Below are positions 26,094 to 33,983 of a DNA stretch of 33,983 nucleotides, piece by piece (the stretch's first letter is position 1; each line of letters begins with the position of its first letter). Made by a program: the position numbers and the translations under genes. The notes beneath the pieces were generated by a model. That model was not told where the DNA came from. It did not search any database and saw nothing but the letters and a program-made list of their open reading frames with translations. The DNA is from Promethearchaeota archaeon (GTDB taxonomy: Archaea; Asgardarchaeota; Lokiarchaeia; Sigynarchaeales; SOKP01). The stretch covers positions 1 to 33,983 of the forward strand of contig WJIN01000042.1 in NCBI GenBank assembly GCA_014730295.1, written 5' to 3'.

Positions 26094-29000
26094 TCAAATT
26101 TTATATTTCTTTCTAATTTTACCCACAATAATAACTATTGATATCGCAGAAAAAGTCATTAATAAAGTTAAGGGCAATCCGGATATATTTTTTCCATTCG
26201 AAGGAATTTTTATTGATATAGTTTGTATTGACTCTGAATTTCCAATCAAATCTATCGCATAAAATTCAATAATATGTTCTCCAGGTGAGAATCCACTTAA
26301 ATTAAAATTTCCATTATATCTCATCCAAACACCCCCGTCAATTCTGTAATGAATCTTATCCACTCCAGAACCCGTCCCATCATCCGATGTGATAGTAAAT
26401 GTGGTATTTTCACTGATAATATTATTTCCAGAAATGGGTTCAAAATGAAGGTTGCTCAAAGGTGCGGTATTATCTAAATAGATTATCTCATCTTTAATGA
26501 TCTCTTCATTTCCATTCAAGTCCGTAGCGTAATATTCGATGGTATATAATCCTTCAATCAATCCATTCAATGTAAAGGGAATATTGTAGGTAATCCATGA
26601 CTCTCCATTGATCCTATATGATATATTTTTTACTCCCACACCATAATCATCATCATATGCACTTAAAGAGAAAGCGACGGCATCTCCTACAAAGTTCGGG
26701 CTTAAAAGCGTACTATAATTGAGAATACTCGATGGTGAAATGATGTCAGTTCCAGTATAAAGAACCATATTCTCAAGTAGCTTTGTACGATTATGATAAC
26801 TACAATATTCAATCAATTGCAGAGTCGTTATGATATTTCCCTTTCCAAAATCAAGCTCAATCATCACAGGATATGTCTCCCCTTCGGTATGAAGGATCTC
26901 TACTGTATTTAATGGTATAGTATCAAAAAAACCATAGGTTGAAGGAAACCAGTTATCTAATTCATCATCCTCAACCAAAAATGGAGTGTGAAGCATTGGA
27001 TGATTTATTTGTATTATTGATATGTTATTTAAGTCCGCCCACAGCTTCGTTGCTTCTATATTCCCAGGGAAAACAAGGCTCTCCCAAGCATAATCATTAG
27101 TGGAGGGCACAGCATGGATCTCCAGAACACCTCCGTTTGATACATAATTCTCAAACCACTCTTTATAATTTCCCAACTCTGAATAAAAATTGGCAATTTG
27201 ATCAGAGCTTATTATCACTTTCTCGTAGAATGATAAATCTATTGTTCCAAAATCAGAAGAATTATAAACATTGTACGGGATATTATATTTTATCAATATA
27301 GGTTCCGTGACATTTAATCCCCAAGGCAACTGGTCGCGAAATATCGCAATAGGTCCACTAACAGAATAGAATAACGGTTGTAAATATATAACTACTGACT
27401 TATGATCACCGGCCCAATTTAGATTTACAATCGTAGTGGCATTACGATAATCCAAGAGACTAACTTCTATTTTCATGGTTCCAGGATAAAGGTCAGTAAT
27501 ATTATAAATTCCCAAACCATCAGTACTTCCCGTGTTAATCAAAATTTCCGAGGATTCGTTCCAGCAATTTATTAAAACCCCATCGAGTTTTTCTTTTGAA
27601 AATTCATCAAGTACCGTGACCTCTATATATCCACTATCGAGAGGATTGGATTGAAGACTAAAGGATAAATAGTCATCATCTCCATTCCAATTGATAGTCT
27701 GGGATTTTACTATTGGTACATATCCAGATTTTAATATCTCAATCCGCCACGTTTTCACTGAAAGTCCTGTTAGGTTGTAGAATCCTGACGCGTTTGTATA
27801 TCCAGATTTGAAGAACGTACCATCATTAGAGCGACAAATTACCTCGGCAGATTGTATAGGCGCCATAGTATCGATTTCTTTAACAGTAACTTCAATATAT
27901 CCACTATTTGGAGGTAACCCTTGCAAATCGAAGGTAAGATAATCGTCATCTCCAGCCCAATTAATGAATGTTGATTGAATTTGTGAATGATATCCCGCTT
28001 TACTGACGTGTATATCATACCAATCTGCCTCAAGGTTTTCAATTCTATATTCCCCATTGATATTCGTATATCCTGAGCTATGTAAAGAGGCATTCGATTG
28101 ATAGTGACATTCTACCAATGCACCATCAATAGGTAATCTTGTATTGGAATCGAGAATATTTACTTCGATATATCCCGCATTTGGCGGAATCTCTGAAAGA
28201 TAAAAATTCAAATAATCATCATCACCGTTCCAATTAATTAACGATTGCTGTGATTGTTCATAGAATTCAGCCGTCTTAGATACATTTATTTGGAAAGCAT
28301 CGCCAGCTGTCAGATTCGTAATGTTATAAAATCCCTCACTATCAGTAGAACCAGTCCCTATAAGTACTCCTGATGTCATATTGGTACATTCCACCATAGC
28401 ACCGCTTATGTTTTCTCCCGAGGAAGCATTATATGCTCTCACTTCGATATATCCACTATCGAAAGCAAATTGCTTCAAGTTAAAATTAAGAGATTCGTGA
28501 TCACTGTTCCACTCTATATGAGATGATTTTGTCATACTTGGATATGTCAATTTGGAAACCTCAACATCGAACCAATCACCCGTGGTTAGTCCACTAATAT
28601 TATAAAATCCGTTAGAATCAGTATATCCCGTATTTATGAGAAGTCCTGAACTTTTATTTGTACATTTGACATAGGCTCCATCTATCGGATCTGAAGTTGA
28701 CGAATCTTTCACCTTAATCTCAATATATCCACTATCATACGGTTTTTTTTGGAGATTGAAGACAAGATAATCGTCATCATCGTGGTAATTAATATAATTT
28801 GATTTTGTTTGGGTATAATATCCCTCTTTTACAATAGTAATAAAATATTCTCCTATTTCTAAACTAGTGACATTATAATGCCCCTCTGAATCAGTATAGC
28901 CAGTATTTATAACTGAGTGCGATTCATCTTCCACTATTACAAACGCATCGGAAAGAGTATGTAAAATGTCGTCATCATCTCGAGCGGTCACCCAAATAAA

Positions 29001-30527
29001 ACTTGTAGGAGGGCTATATCCATCGATATAGACTCTCGGTGAATGATACCCGATATTATTAGATTCATCATGCTCAGCATGATTATCACCTTGGTCTATA
29101 ATCCAACCAATATAATAATACCCTTCAGGTATATCCGCAGGAAGAAGACCGTTCCAATTCGCACTTGAAGAAGAAAGGGGATTGATATTTGGGATATAAT
29201 CATTTCCTAGATAATAATCTCCAGGCCCAATAAAATCATCTGTTGATGCATAAAAATGTACAAAAGTACCATCTGGTGCCAACCCTACATTTTCAATATC
29301 ACAGTCAATACTTATAGTGGTGACTCCCGCTTGGAAATTATCACCATATACCTCACTGTACGAAAATCCACGATCTTTAAAGTCTGGTTTATCAAGTGGT
29401 GGTGTATCCGCGGCAATCCAATCAAAAATTCTATCATACTTATCTTGGTTGAGTCTAGTTCCAAAATTAGGTTGGTTGTCTCCTTGATGATAAGCATGAA
29501 TAGACAAAATCTCAGGTTGACCATTATGGTATCTCCAAACGGGACCACCACTCATTCCTCCATTTGTATCCATATAATAAAAATGGTTATATGTGTCGGC
29601 GGAATAACCAATATCTTCATCCCAATACATATACATTCCACCATCTAAATCACCGGGATATCCTGCTATATTAAGATTATTACGATATAATAAATTCGAA
29701 GGATCTGCGGTTCTTCTGTTCATCCATCCTGTATAGCTACCTATATTTCTATCTAAAGTAAGCATCGCCCAGTCATGTTGATACATTCGATCTTCAGTCC
29801 ATCCCGCATAGGATCGTATATGTACAGCATTCGCATGATGAAATGGGGAATCAAACCAAACTTGTCCAGGAACTATTCTAACACTAGATGCCCAACCTCC
29901 ACATTCTTGTGAGTATACAACATGTCCTGCCGTAAGCACATGATATTCGTCAATAATCACTCCCGAACCAACTACGTAAGAGCCGTTTGCAGTGGTTACA
30001 TATATTTTACATATAGCGCTCCATGGAAACATATCCGTTTCATTTATTTTTTGTCTATCATCGTTATAAATTATACCCCCAGAGTCATCATTAGGTGAAA
30101 ATGATTCATAAGATTCCATAGAATTTGTACCAGAATACTTTAGGTTTGAAGCTTCCTCAATAGTGTCTCTCTCTCCAGAAATTAGGTTTAATGAGACTGT
30201 TTTTGTTGGATTTATTGAAGTGTTTCCTACTTTTTGGTTTTTGAAATTTAAAAGATCCTCTATAGGTTTCCATTCAATCGTAGGGTCATCTAAGGCTGAA
30301 GGAAATAGCTTTTTCTCTCTTAAATGTTGTTCTATCTCAATTAAATCTTTAGCTTTTAGCCCCGGAACCAAATCAACGGTTTTGATAAGATTCTCTTCCT
30401 TTTGAGAGGTATTAAAAGCTATATCAGTTATATTAGTTGAACTAAACAATACTAGACTTGGTAAAACAAATATACTACAAAGAAATACTGTTAAAATTGC
30501 GTGTGTTTTTTCTAAATTAAAGTTCAT
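26094..30527 (-). CDS. Large secreted, membrane-anchored serine protease with repeated beta domains
   Basis: The 1477-residue protein opens with a signal peptide (hydrophobic 10-29). A trypsin/V8-like protease domain (about 165-375) has the triad H202 (LTAGHVV), D252 (HDWAML) and S326 (GGMSGGPV). A CARDB-like adhesion domain (about 380-500) follows, then six carboxypeptidase-regulatory-like repeats of about 91 residues (509-1050). Next is an alpha/beta domain with a ThuA/amidotransferase-like feel (about 1055-1262), two Ig-like beta domains (about 1280-1440), and a C-terminal helix (1450-1469) with a basic tail. The N-terminal 30-160 may be a propeptide. It is thus anchored outside the cell by its C-terminus. 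Probable roles are degradation of extracellular protein or processing of surface proteins. A TATA-like element lies near 30590. Confidence 0.88.
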   Translation of the reverse strand: MNFNLEKTHAILTVFLCSIFVLPSLVLFSSTNITDIAFNTSQKEENLIKTVDLVPGLKAKDLIEIEQHLREKKLFPSALDDPTIEWKPIEDLLNFKNQKVGNTSINPTKTVSLNLISGERDTIEEASNLKYSGTNSMESYESFSPNDDSGGIIYNDDRQKINETDMFPWSAICKIYVTTANGSYVVGSGVIIDEYHVLTAGHVVYSQECGGWASSVRIVPGQVWFDSPFHHANAVHIRSYAGWTEDRMYQHDWAMLTLDRNIGSYTGWMNRRTADPSNLLYRNNLNIAGYPGDLDGGMYMYWDEDIGYSADTYNHFYYMDTNGGMSGGPVWRYHNGQPEILSIHAYHQGDNQPNFGTRLNQDKYDRIFDWIAADTPPLDKPDFKDRGFSYSEVYGDNFQAGVTTISIDCDIENVGLAPDGTFVHFYASTDDFIGPGDYYLGNDYIPNINPLSSSSANWNGLLPADIPEGYYYIGWIIDQGDNHAEHDESNNIGYHSPRVYIDGYSPPTSFIWVTARDDDDILHTLSDAFVIVEDESHSVINTGYTDSEGHYNVTSLEIGEYFITIVKEGYYTQTKSNYINYHDDDDYLVFNLQKKPYDSGYIEIKVKDSSTSDPIDGAYVKCTNKSSGLLINTGYTDSNGFYNISGLTTGDWFDVEVSKLTYPSMTKSSHIEWNSDHESLNFNLKQFAFDSGYIEVRAYNASSGENISGAMVECTNMTSGVLIGTGSTDSEGFYNITNLTAGDAFQINVSKTAEFYEQSQQSLINWNGDDDYLNFYLSEIPPNAGYIEVNILDSNTRLPIDGALVECHYQSNASLHSSGYTNINGEYRIENLEADWYDIHVSKAGYHSQIQSTFINWAGDDDYLTFDLQGLPPNSGYIEVTVKEIDTMAPIQSAEVICRSNDGTFFKSGYTNASGFYNLTGLSVKTWRIEILKSGYVPIVKSQTINWNGDDDYLSFSLQSNPLDSGYIEVTVLDEFSKEKLDGVLINCWNESSEILINTGSTDGLGIYNITDLYPGTMKIEVSLLDYRNATTIVNLNWAGDHKSVVIYLQPLFYSVSGPIAIFRDQLPWGLNVTEPILIKYNIPYNVYNSSDFGTIDLSFYEKVIISSDQIANFYSELGNYKEWFENYVSNGGVLEIHAVPSTNDYAWESLVFPGNIEATKLWADLNNISIIQINHPMLHTPFLVEDDELDNWFPSTYGFFDTIPLNTVEILHTEGETYPVMIELDFGKGNIITTLQLIEYCSYHNRTKLLENMVLYTGTDIISPSSILNYSTLLSPNFVGDAVAFSLSAYDDDYGVGVKNISYRINGESWITYNIPFTLNGLIEGLYTIEYYATDLNGNEEIIKDEIIYLDNTAPLSNLHFEPISGNNIISENTTFTITSDDGTGSGVDKIHYRIDGGVWMRYNGNFNLSGFSPGEHIIEFYAIDLIGNSESIQTISIKIPSNGKNISGLPLTLLMTFSAISIVIIVGKIRKKYKI
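27378..29003 (-). repeat. Six tandem ~91-residue beta repeats inside the surface protease
   Basis: Each repeat begins SGYIEV-like (599, 691, 784, 875 and 965 in the protein; the first copy, at about 509, is more divergent) and ends with a motif of the type NWNGDDDYLxFxL. The start-to-start distances are 92, 93, 91 and 90 residues. Between these a GYTDSEGFYNITGL-type core recurs. DNA copies have diverged, so this is an old duplication at protein level, not a recent tandem repeat. The aspartate-rich turn could bind calcium, which is a guess. Confidence 0.8.
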
Positions 30528-30580
30528 TCATTTACACTTCTGTCAAGTAATTCTTATTTCGATTTTTAACTAAAACGTTA

Positions 30581-30599
30581 GTATAAGTTAACTTTATAA
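30581..30599 (-). promoter_or_regulatory. TATA-like near-palindrome upstream of the surface protease
   Basis: On the minus strand the sequence reads TTTATAAAGTTAACTTATA, about 55-70 bases before the protease start codon. It combines a TATA-like TTTATAAA with a near-palindrome centred on GTTAAC. It is a reasonable promoter or regulator site, but it is judged by eye only. Confidence 0.35.
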
Positions 30600-30748
30600 A
30601 TATAAAAAGATTTCCTCGAGGCAGTAATAAAAAGAATTGAGAAATTTATCGAAAACAGATATATAACTTATAATTTTATCGGTTTCCAAAATTAAAGTCA
30701 ATTAGAATATTTGAAAATCTAAAATTTAGAATTAAAAAAATTAAAAAA

Positions 30749-31045
30749 TTAAAAGTCGAGTTTTCTTAGTTTTCTGGACATATTTCTCCGCTTTAAGATT
30801 TTCATAAAATCATCTTTGCGTTGATTTAATTGATTTAAAAATAAATCAAGCTTGTCAAAGTTTGTGAAAAAGTGTTCCTCGCCGTTCGCAATGATCTTGA
30901 CGCCTCTATTATCCCTCTCAATAATGGCATAAATCCCTCCGACATTTGAATCATGTTTGATAAATACTTTTTCGTTCTCACTCGTTTCATTGCCTTTTTT
31001 AGCCCAGAAATCGTTTTTTAACAAATATCCTCTGTACATGCTCAT
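30749..31045 (-). CDS. Small basic hypothetical protein
   Basis: The 98-residue protein starts at an ATG with AAGGA seven bases ahead, which supports it being real. The middle (VGGIYAIIERDNRGVKIIANGEEHFF) reads as two or three beta strands, followed by a helix (DKLDLFLNQLNQRKDDFMKILKRR) and a basic tail. There are no cysteines and no membrane segment. I do not recognise the family. It is a separate unit upstream of nothing obvious; the surface protease lies downstream, 221 bases away. Confidence 0.55.
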   Translation of the reverse strand: MSMYRGYLLKNDFWAKKGNETSENEKVFIKHDSNVGGIYAIIERDNRGVKIIANGEEHFFTNFDKLDLFLNQLNQRKDDFMKILKRRNMSRKLRKLDF

Positions 31046-31558
31046 TTTTTTCCTTCACACACAATCTTATATTTTTCTTATAGTCTCGATACATCATGCC
31101 TGTATAGCAACTATGACCATCGAGATAAGATCTCAATATTATATGTTAAATATGAGTTTCTTGGTTTTAATGGATTGTAATATTCAGATAAAACATTATC
31201 CAAGTATTACACATTTTCAAAACTCATTTATTTACACAATCTATATCTAACACAACTGCATACTTATTTTTAAATTACGTGGTAAAATTCTCTTTAGTAT
31301 CTACTAAACTAAAATTAGGAGGGGTCATTTCCACTGCAAATGAATTATGAAGACATTCTATTAGGATCATATTTACAAGAAGAAAAGGATATATCTCCGT
31401 ATCATTTCCCTTTTTCTTTATTGAAGATGATCAATCTTTAATATTATTTTAATGAATTATTACGCGATAGTGCTACATACTAATCTCAAAAAATAAGCTT
31501 TATAAAATTCAAAGATCTATCTTAATGCGTAGAAAAATATATACCTATATAGATAAAA
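31046..31558. other. Gene-free stretch
   Basis: The 513 bases between the two small genes hold no convincing gene. A 33-codon frame (ATG 31340, TAA 31439-31441) is preceded by GGAGGGG about 20 bases upstream, which is too far for a good ribosome site. TATATA at 31538-31543 sits about 20 bases before the next ATG (31559), so the gene at 31559-31846 may be leaderless. The rest is AT-rich without visible repeats. Confidence 0.4.
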
Positions 31559-31846
31559 ATGATGAGTGAAACAGAATTTTTTACAAAAGTCATTGAAAAA
31601 TATTCTGATATTAATCACGATCCGATAAAAACTGAATTGCTTAAAAATAATGCCATAAGAGAGCTTATGGAACTACATTCTAATAACGGAAAGCACGGGT
31701 TTATTCAGATCGCGATGCCAATTCTTCTCTCACTCTTTCAAGACGAGTGTTTTGACCCGTTTGAAGCTTCTTGTAGTAAAGATTCCGAGCAACTAAGTCC
31801 TGAAGAAAGGAAAATTTTAAAGCGAATTCTTAAACAGGTAAATTAG
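31559..31846 (+). CDS. Small helical hypothetical protein
   Basis: The 95-residue product (94 if the second ATG at 31562 is used) is predicted to be helical and acidic, with cysteines at about 64 and 71. It has no membrane segment and no family that I recognise. There is no ribosome site; a TATA-like TATATA about 20 bases ahead suggests leaderless transcription. It ends about 150 bases before the convergent PUA-protein gene. A small regulatory or adaptor protein is possible, but nothing supports a specific role. Confidence 0.5.
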   Translation: MMSETEFFTKVIEKYSDINHDPIKTELLKNNAIRELMELHSNNGKHGFIQIAMPILLSLFQDECFDPFEASCSKDSEQLSPEERKILKRILKQVN

Positions 31847-31993
31847 GGAAAAGGATAGAGAGATTTCTTGCTTGTTTGATTTGGAAAGTAAATGTAGCAC
31901 ACATCAGAATAGTCCGATCAACATTAAATTAGTCAGTATAAGGAATCTTACGAATGTTATACACGTTTAATATTTTTCAATCGTATTTTAGAT

Positions 31994-32500
31994 TTAGAAT
32001 CGTTCTGCGAATTCCCACATATCATCATTGATGGTGTGGAGATTTTTCACGACTTTCCCCTTCTCTTTTAGTTTCATTTCCTTAGCATCATACATCGCCT
32101 TCCCCACCGCCAAGGTTCGATTATTTTTTTCATCTGCGATGCGTACAATGTCTCCTTTTTCGATAGATGACTCTATTTCTGTGATCCCCGGACGCATTAT
32201 ATCCGCTTGATTTAATGTAACATACGGCACCGCCCCCATATCTACTATGATTGATTTAAGCCCGATACGGTTATCTAACAAGAACGGAAGGACAGGGATA
32301 TATCCATCTTTCGACTTCCATAACGCCAATTTACCATTTATCGCATATAGGTTATCATCTTCTTCGGTTATAATTATCTCAACTCTACTCTTTTTTGGAA
32401 ATACTTCTTCTATAAACCTCTCTCCGTACATCTCTCTAAGAGTCTGTTTCAATTCATCTAATTCGTCCTTTCTGATAAAATGCCTTTTTGTTATATTCAT
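31994..32500 (-). CDS. Archaeal PUA-domain RNA-binding protein (MCT-1/Tma20-like)
   Basis: The 168 residues from the ATG at 32500 begin MNITKRHFIRKDELDEL, the usual start of the archaeal PUA-protein family, whose eukaryotic relatives (MCT-1, Tma20, eIF2D) act on ribosomes. A small N-terminal domain precedes the PUA domain (about residues 82-160), with VDMGAVPYVTLNQADIMRPGI and GDIVRIADEKN typical of the fold. The frame stays open upstream to an ATG at 32590. Those 30 residues are absent from the usual layout and run through an 11-base tandem repeat, so I prefer the inner start. Role in translation or rRNA binding is inferred from the family. Confidence 0.85.
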   Translation of the reverse strand: MNITKRHFIRKDELDELKQTLREMYGERFIEEVFPKKSRVEIIITEEDDNLYAINGKLALWKSKDGYIPVLPFLLDNRIGLKSIIVDMGAVPYVTLNQADIMRPGITEIESSIEKGDIVRIADEKNNRTLAVGKAMYDAKEMKLKEKGKVVKNLHTINDDMWEFAERF

Positions 32501-32581
32501 TTTTGCCAAGCCACTTTTTATAATATAATTTAATTCAAATTCTTTTTTTAAATTTCTTTCAAAATATAATTTATCTGATAT

Positions 32582-32607
32582 CATTTTCATTTCATTTTCA
32601 TTTCATT
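32582..32607 (-). repeat. 11-bp tandem repeat creating a series of ATG triplets
   Basis: The plus strand reads CATTTTCATTT twice in a row (32582-32592, 32593-32603) and begins a third copy (CATT). On the minus strand this gives several ATGs in different frames just ahead of the PUA gene. Copy-number change would shift which ATG is in frame with the extended reading, but the preferred start at 32500 would be unaffected. Confidence 0.5.
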
Positions 32608-32832
32608 GCTTTTAAGAAAAATAAAAACTTCTCTGGATTCGCTATAAATTTGGTATCTGAGATAGGTAAAAATCCCGAAATTAAAAGCACGGAAGGCGAA
32701 AAAGATTTATCTTGAGTATAGGAAAGTTCTCTTGAAAGGTTGAAAAATGGCTCAAAAGTAGCACATAGAAAATTCCCTTCTCACATAAAAACCTTTTAAG
32801 TATTTTGCATTATACAATTTGAGTTTTCCATT

Positions 32833-33366
32833 ATGAGTAAAGTTGTAACTTCTGCGTGTGTTATCATCCCGCCTCGTGAGAAATGGGAACCGATTCAAAA
32901 AATCCGTCGAAGGCACGATCGAAAAATTGACCGATGGATGCCCCATATCAATCTGCTCTATCCATTCGCCCCCGAAGAGAAATATGAGACTGTGGAAAGC
33001 GAGATACGCAAGATTCTGGAGTCTATTGAACCGTTTGAACTCACTTTAAAACGATTCAAATATTTTCGACATCGGTATCAAACCTATACGATTTGGCTCG
33101 ATCCGGAACCGAATGAAAAAGTCGCCCATCTCCAGAGGCAAACATTACGCGCAGTGCCAGAATGCAACGATGTGAACCAATTCCGCGGGGGATTTCAGCC
33201 TCATCTGAGCGTTGGGCAATTTACAACGTACAAAATCAATAAAAAACTCAAAAAACTCAAAAAAAACTGGGAACCACTCACATTTCTGGTAGATAAGATC
33301 TATTTCATAAGTAGAAAAAATAGGAAAGACAGCGCCTTTGAGGTAAGTATGTCCATTTCCTTATGA
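32833..33366 (+). CDS. 2H phosphoesterase / 2'-5' RNA ligase-family protein
   Basis: The 177-residue protein shows the two histidine motifs of the 2H superfamily: HINL (H38, in WMPHINLLYPF) and HLSV (H124, S126, in FQPHLSVGQF). In the first motif asparagine takes the place of the usual threonine or serine, as also seen in the WMPHINLLYPF-type branch. Members hydrolyse 2',3'-cyclic phosphates or related RNA ends. The protein is basic (many K and R in 16-37 and 131-150), fitting RNA binding. It is divergent from the PUA gene. A TTTTAAGT element about 40 bases ahead of the ATG may be the promoter; no Shine-Dalgarno site is seen. Confidence 0.85.
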   Translation: MSKVVTSACVIIPPREKWEPIQKIRRRHDRKIDRWMPHINLLYPFAPEEKYETVESEIRKILESIEPFELTLKRFKYFRHRYQTYTIWLDPEPNEKVAHLQRQTLRAVPECNDVNQFRGGFQPHLSVGQFTTYKINKKLKKLKKNWEPLTFLVDKIYFISRKNRKDSAFEVSMSISL

Positions 33367-33520
33367 TCTTACTATCATAATGACTATATCTTATCACGGA
33401 AACAAAGACTAAAATACCATCAACTGATAATTTTATAACAAAACTATCTAAAAATATAAAAACTTGTAATATATTAGTCTATTACCAGTAAAGGAAAATT
33501 ATTTGGAAAATTACTTTTTA

Positions 33521-33664
33521 TTAGTGAAGCGAATTATGAGTAAAGATAATGGTGGAATTCTCGAATAAAGAATCTTGAAAATGCGTCTCTTCGCCTTTTT
33601 CCTGCTTGACTGCTAATACTAAAAGGGTTTTTTGTAAGGGGCTTAAACAAATCTCTAATGACAT
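33521..33664 (-). CDS. Short HTH-like ORF next to the palindrome array
   Basis: A 47-codon minus-strand frame starts at the ATG at 33662-33664 and ends with TAA (33521-33523). The beginning, LSPLQKTLLVLAVKQEKGEE, resembles the first helix of a winged-helix regulator, and THFQDSLFEN could be the next helix, but the expected recognition helix and wing are not present. It is either a truncated regulator, broken by frameshift, or chance. The array of four palindromes lies just upstream on this strand, which is where autoregulatory sites would be. Low confidence as a functional gene. Confidence 0.35.
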   Translation of the reverse strand: MSLEICLSPLQKTLLVLAVKQEKGEETHFQDSLFENSTIIFTHNSLH

Positions 33665-33705
33665 GATTTTTCACTTTTTGAGCGTTTTTACTTTTTTTTG
33701 GTCTC

Positions 33706-33813
33706 TAAGTTGACACGATCTCAACTTATCTGTGCTAAGTTTATATCATATTAACTTACTCAAGTTTATATTATATCAACTAATCGCCTTTAAGTTGGTA
33801 CAATCTAAACTAA
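33706..33813. promoter_or_regulatory. Array of four 23-bp palindromic sites
   Basis: Four related 23-bp units start at 33706, 33736, 33761 and 33791, with gaps of 7, 2 and 7 bases between them. Unit 1 has perfect 8-bp arms TAAGTTGA and TCAACTTA around a 7-base core. The others are TAAGTTTA...TTAACTTA, CAAGTTTA...TCAACTAA and TAAGTTGG...CTAAACTAA-type variants. The start-to-start distances (30, 25, 30) are close to whole helical turns for the outer pairs. This looks like an operator array for a dimeric regulator. It lies in the 279-base gap between the short minus-strand ORF and the end of the gene at the window edge. A TATATAAA at 33815-33822 lies at its right edge. Confidence 0.7.
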
Positions 33814-33923
33814 GTATATAAACAAAAAACGATTCATCTGAAAAATACAATTTAAAGGGAATATCCTATTATAATTGAGAAAAAATGTGAGAACTCCGAT
33901 CTCATCTACTTGAACGAAAGTGA

Positions 33924-33938
33924 ATAAAAAAAAGAAAT
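33924..33938 (-). terminator. T-rich terminator after the gene at the window edge
   Basis: On the minus strand, just after the TAA of the partial gene, the sequence reads CCATTTCTTTTTTTTATTC, the kind of T tract that ends archaeal transcripts. It supports the reading of a minus-strand gene ending at 33944. Confidence 0.45.
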
Positions 33939-33943
33939 GGAGA

Positions 33944-33983
33944 TTAATGGGTGAGGCGGTATTCGACATAGCCCGAGATAAAG
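33944..33983 (-). CDS. C-terminal end of an unidentified minus-strand gene (partial)
   Basis: The minus strand encodes FISGYVEYRLTH followed by TAA (33944-33946), and the frame is open to the window edge. The strand-like ending, somewhat GC-richer codons than the adjacent gap, and a T tract immediately after the stop suggest a true gene end. Twelve residues are too few to name a family. A plus-strand frame over the same bases (from an ATG at 33947) also stays open, but it lacks a T-tract argument. Confidence 0.45.
   Translation of the reverse strand, partial: FISGYVEYRLTH

Noticed and set aside
29256..29648. A 130-codon plus-strand open frame
   Set aside because: It is antisense to the protease domain of the 1477-residue protein, where the catalytic triad proves the minus-strand frame.
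31340..31441. A 33-codon plus-strand frame
   Set aside because: Its GGAGGGG is about 20 bases from the ATG, the product is short and has no recognisable feature, so it is only mentioned in the region note.
33706..33813. The palindrome array as a CRISPR array
   Set aside because: Gaps between units are 2-7 bases, far too short for spacers, and no cas genes are present.
33920..33983. A plus-strand frame at the window edge (GTG 33920 or ATG 33947)
   Set aside because: It has no good ribosome site. The minus-strand reading of the same bases ends in a stop followed at once by a T tract, which fits a true gene end better. It cannot be fully excluded without the next bases.
1..33983. tRNA or rRNA genes
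   Set aside because: I looked for T-loop-like GGTTCRANNCC sequences and conserved rRNA stretches by eye and saw none. A covariance search would be decisive.

Overview
The window looks like a chromosomal segment of an Asgard archaeon (Lokiarchaeia-like). This is inferred from gene content, not from a marker phylogeny. The DNA is strongly AT-rich. It mixes archaeal features (PUA-domain RNA-binding protein, zinc-ribbon/winged-helix protein, Shine-Dalgarno sites such as GGAGG and GTGA, T-rich terminators) with features typical of Asgards: a Ras-like small GTPase, membrane proteins with a longin/roadblock-like cytosolic domain, and bacterial-type glycerolipid acyltransferases.

Layout. 1-140: right end of an IS200/IS605-type element carrying an omega-RNA-like fold. 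347-1568 (minus): two small unknown proteins around an acyltransferase-fold protein that has lost its catalytic histidine. 1885-2913 (minus): activator ATPase of the 2-hydroxyacyl-CoA dehydratase type. 3241-6191: two tandem 7TM proteins with a small cytosolic domain, facing a divergent Ras-like GTPase. 6234-7433 (minus): cysteine-rich activase-associated protein. 7705-9439 (plus): two-gene ABC-2 transporter. 9553-13277: zinc-ribbon regulator, metallo-beta-lactamase-fold hydrolase and a four-PAS histidine kinase. 13540-17156 (minus): tight operon of HAD phosphatase, double acyltransferase and a second activase-associated protein. 17399-25940: small 7TM proteins, two MFS transporters, and an FtsX-type permease with its ATPase. 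26094-30527 (minus): a 1477-residue secreted, membrane-anchored serine protease with six repeated beta domains. 30749-33366: small unknown proteins, a PUA protein and a 2H phosphoesterase. 33521-33983: a small HTH-like ORF, an array of four 23-bp palindromes, and the last codons of another minus-strand gene.

How the parts may work together (inference). The HAD/double-acyltransferase operon and the degenerate acyltransferase suggest ester-type glycerolipid metabolism in an archaeal cell. The activator ATPase and the two cysteine-rich proteins correspond to pieces that are fused in large bacterial activase-related proteins; here they are spread over about 13 kb. The best candidate for an undescribed system is the 7TM/longin-like pair beside the divergent Ras-like GTPase, which may be a membrane-receptor-to-small-GTPase module. 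Two further 7TM proteins in the window have the same membrane part but no cytosolic domain.

No rRNA, tRNA or CRISPR array was recognised.
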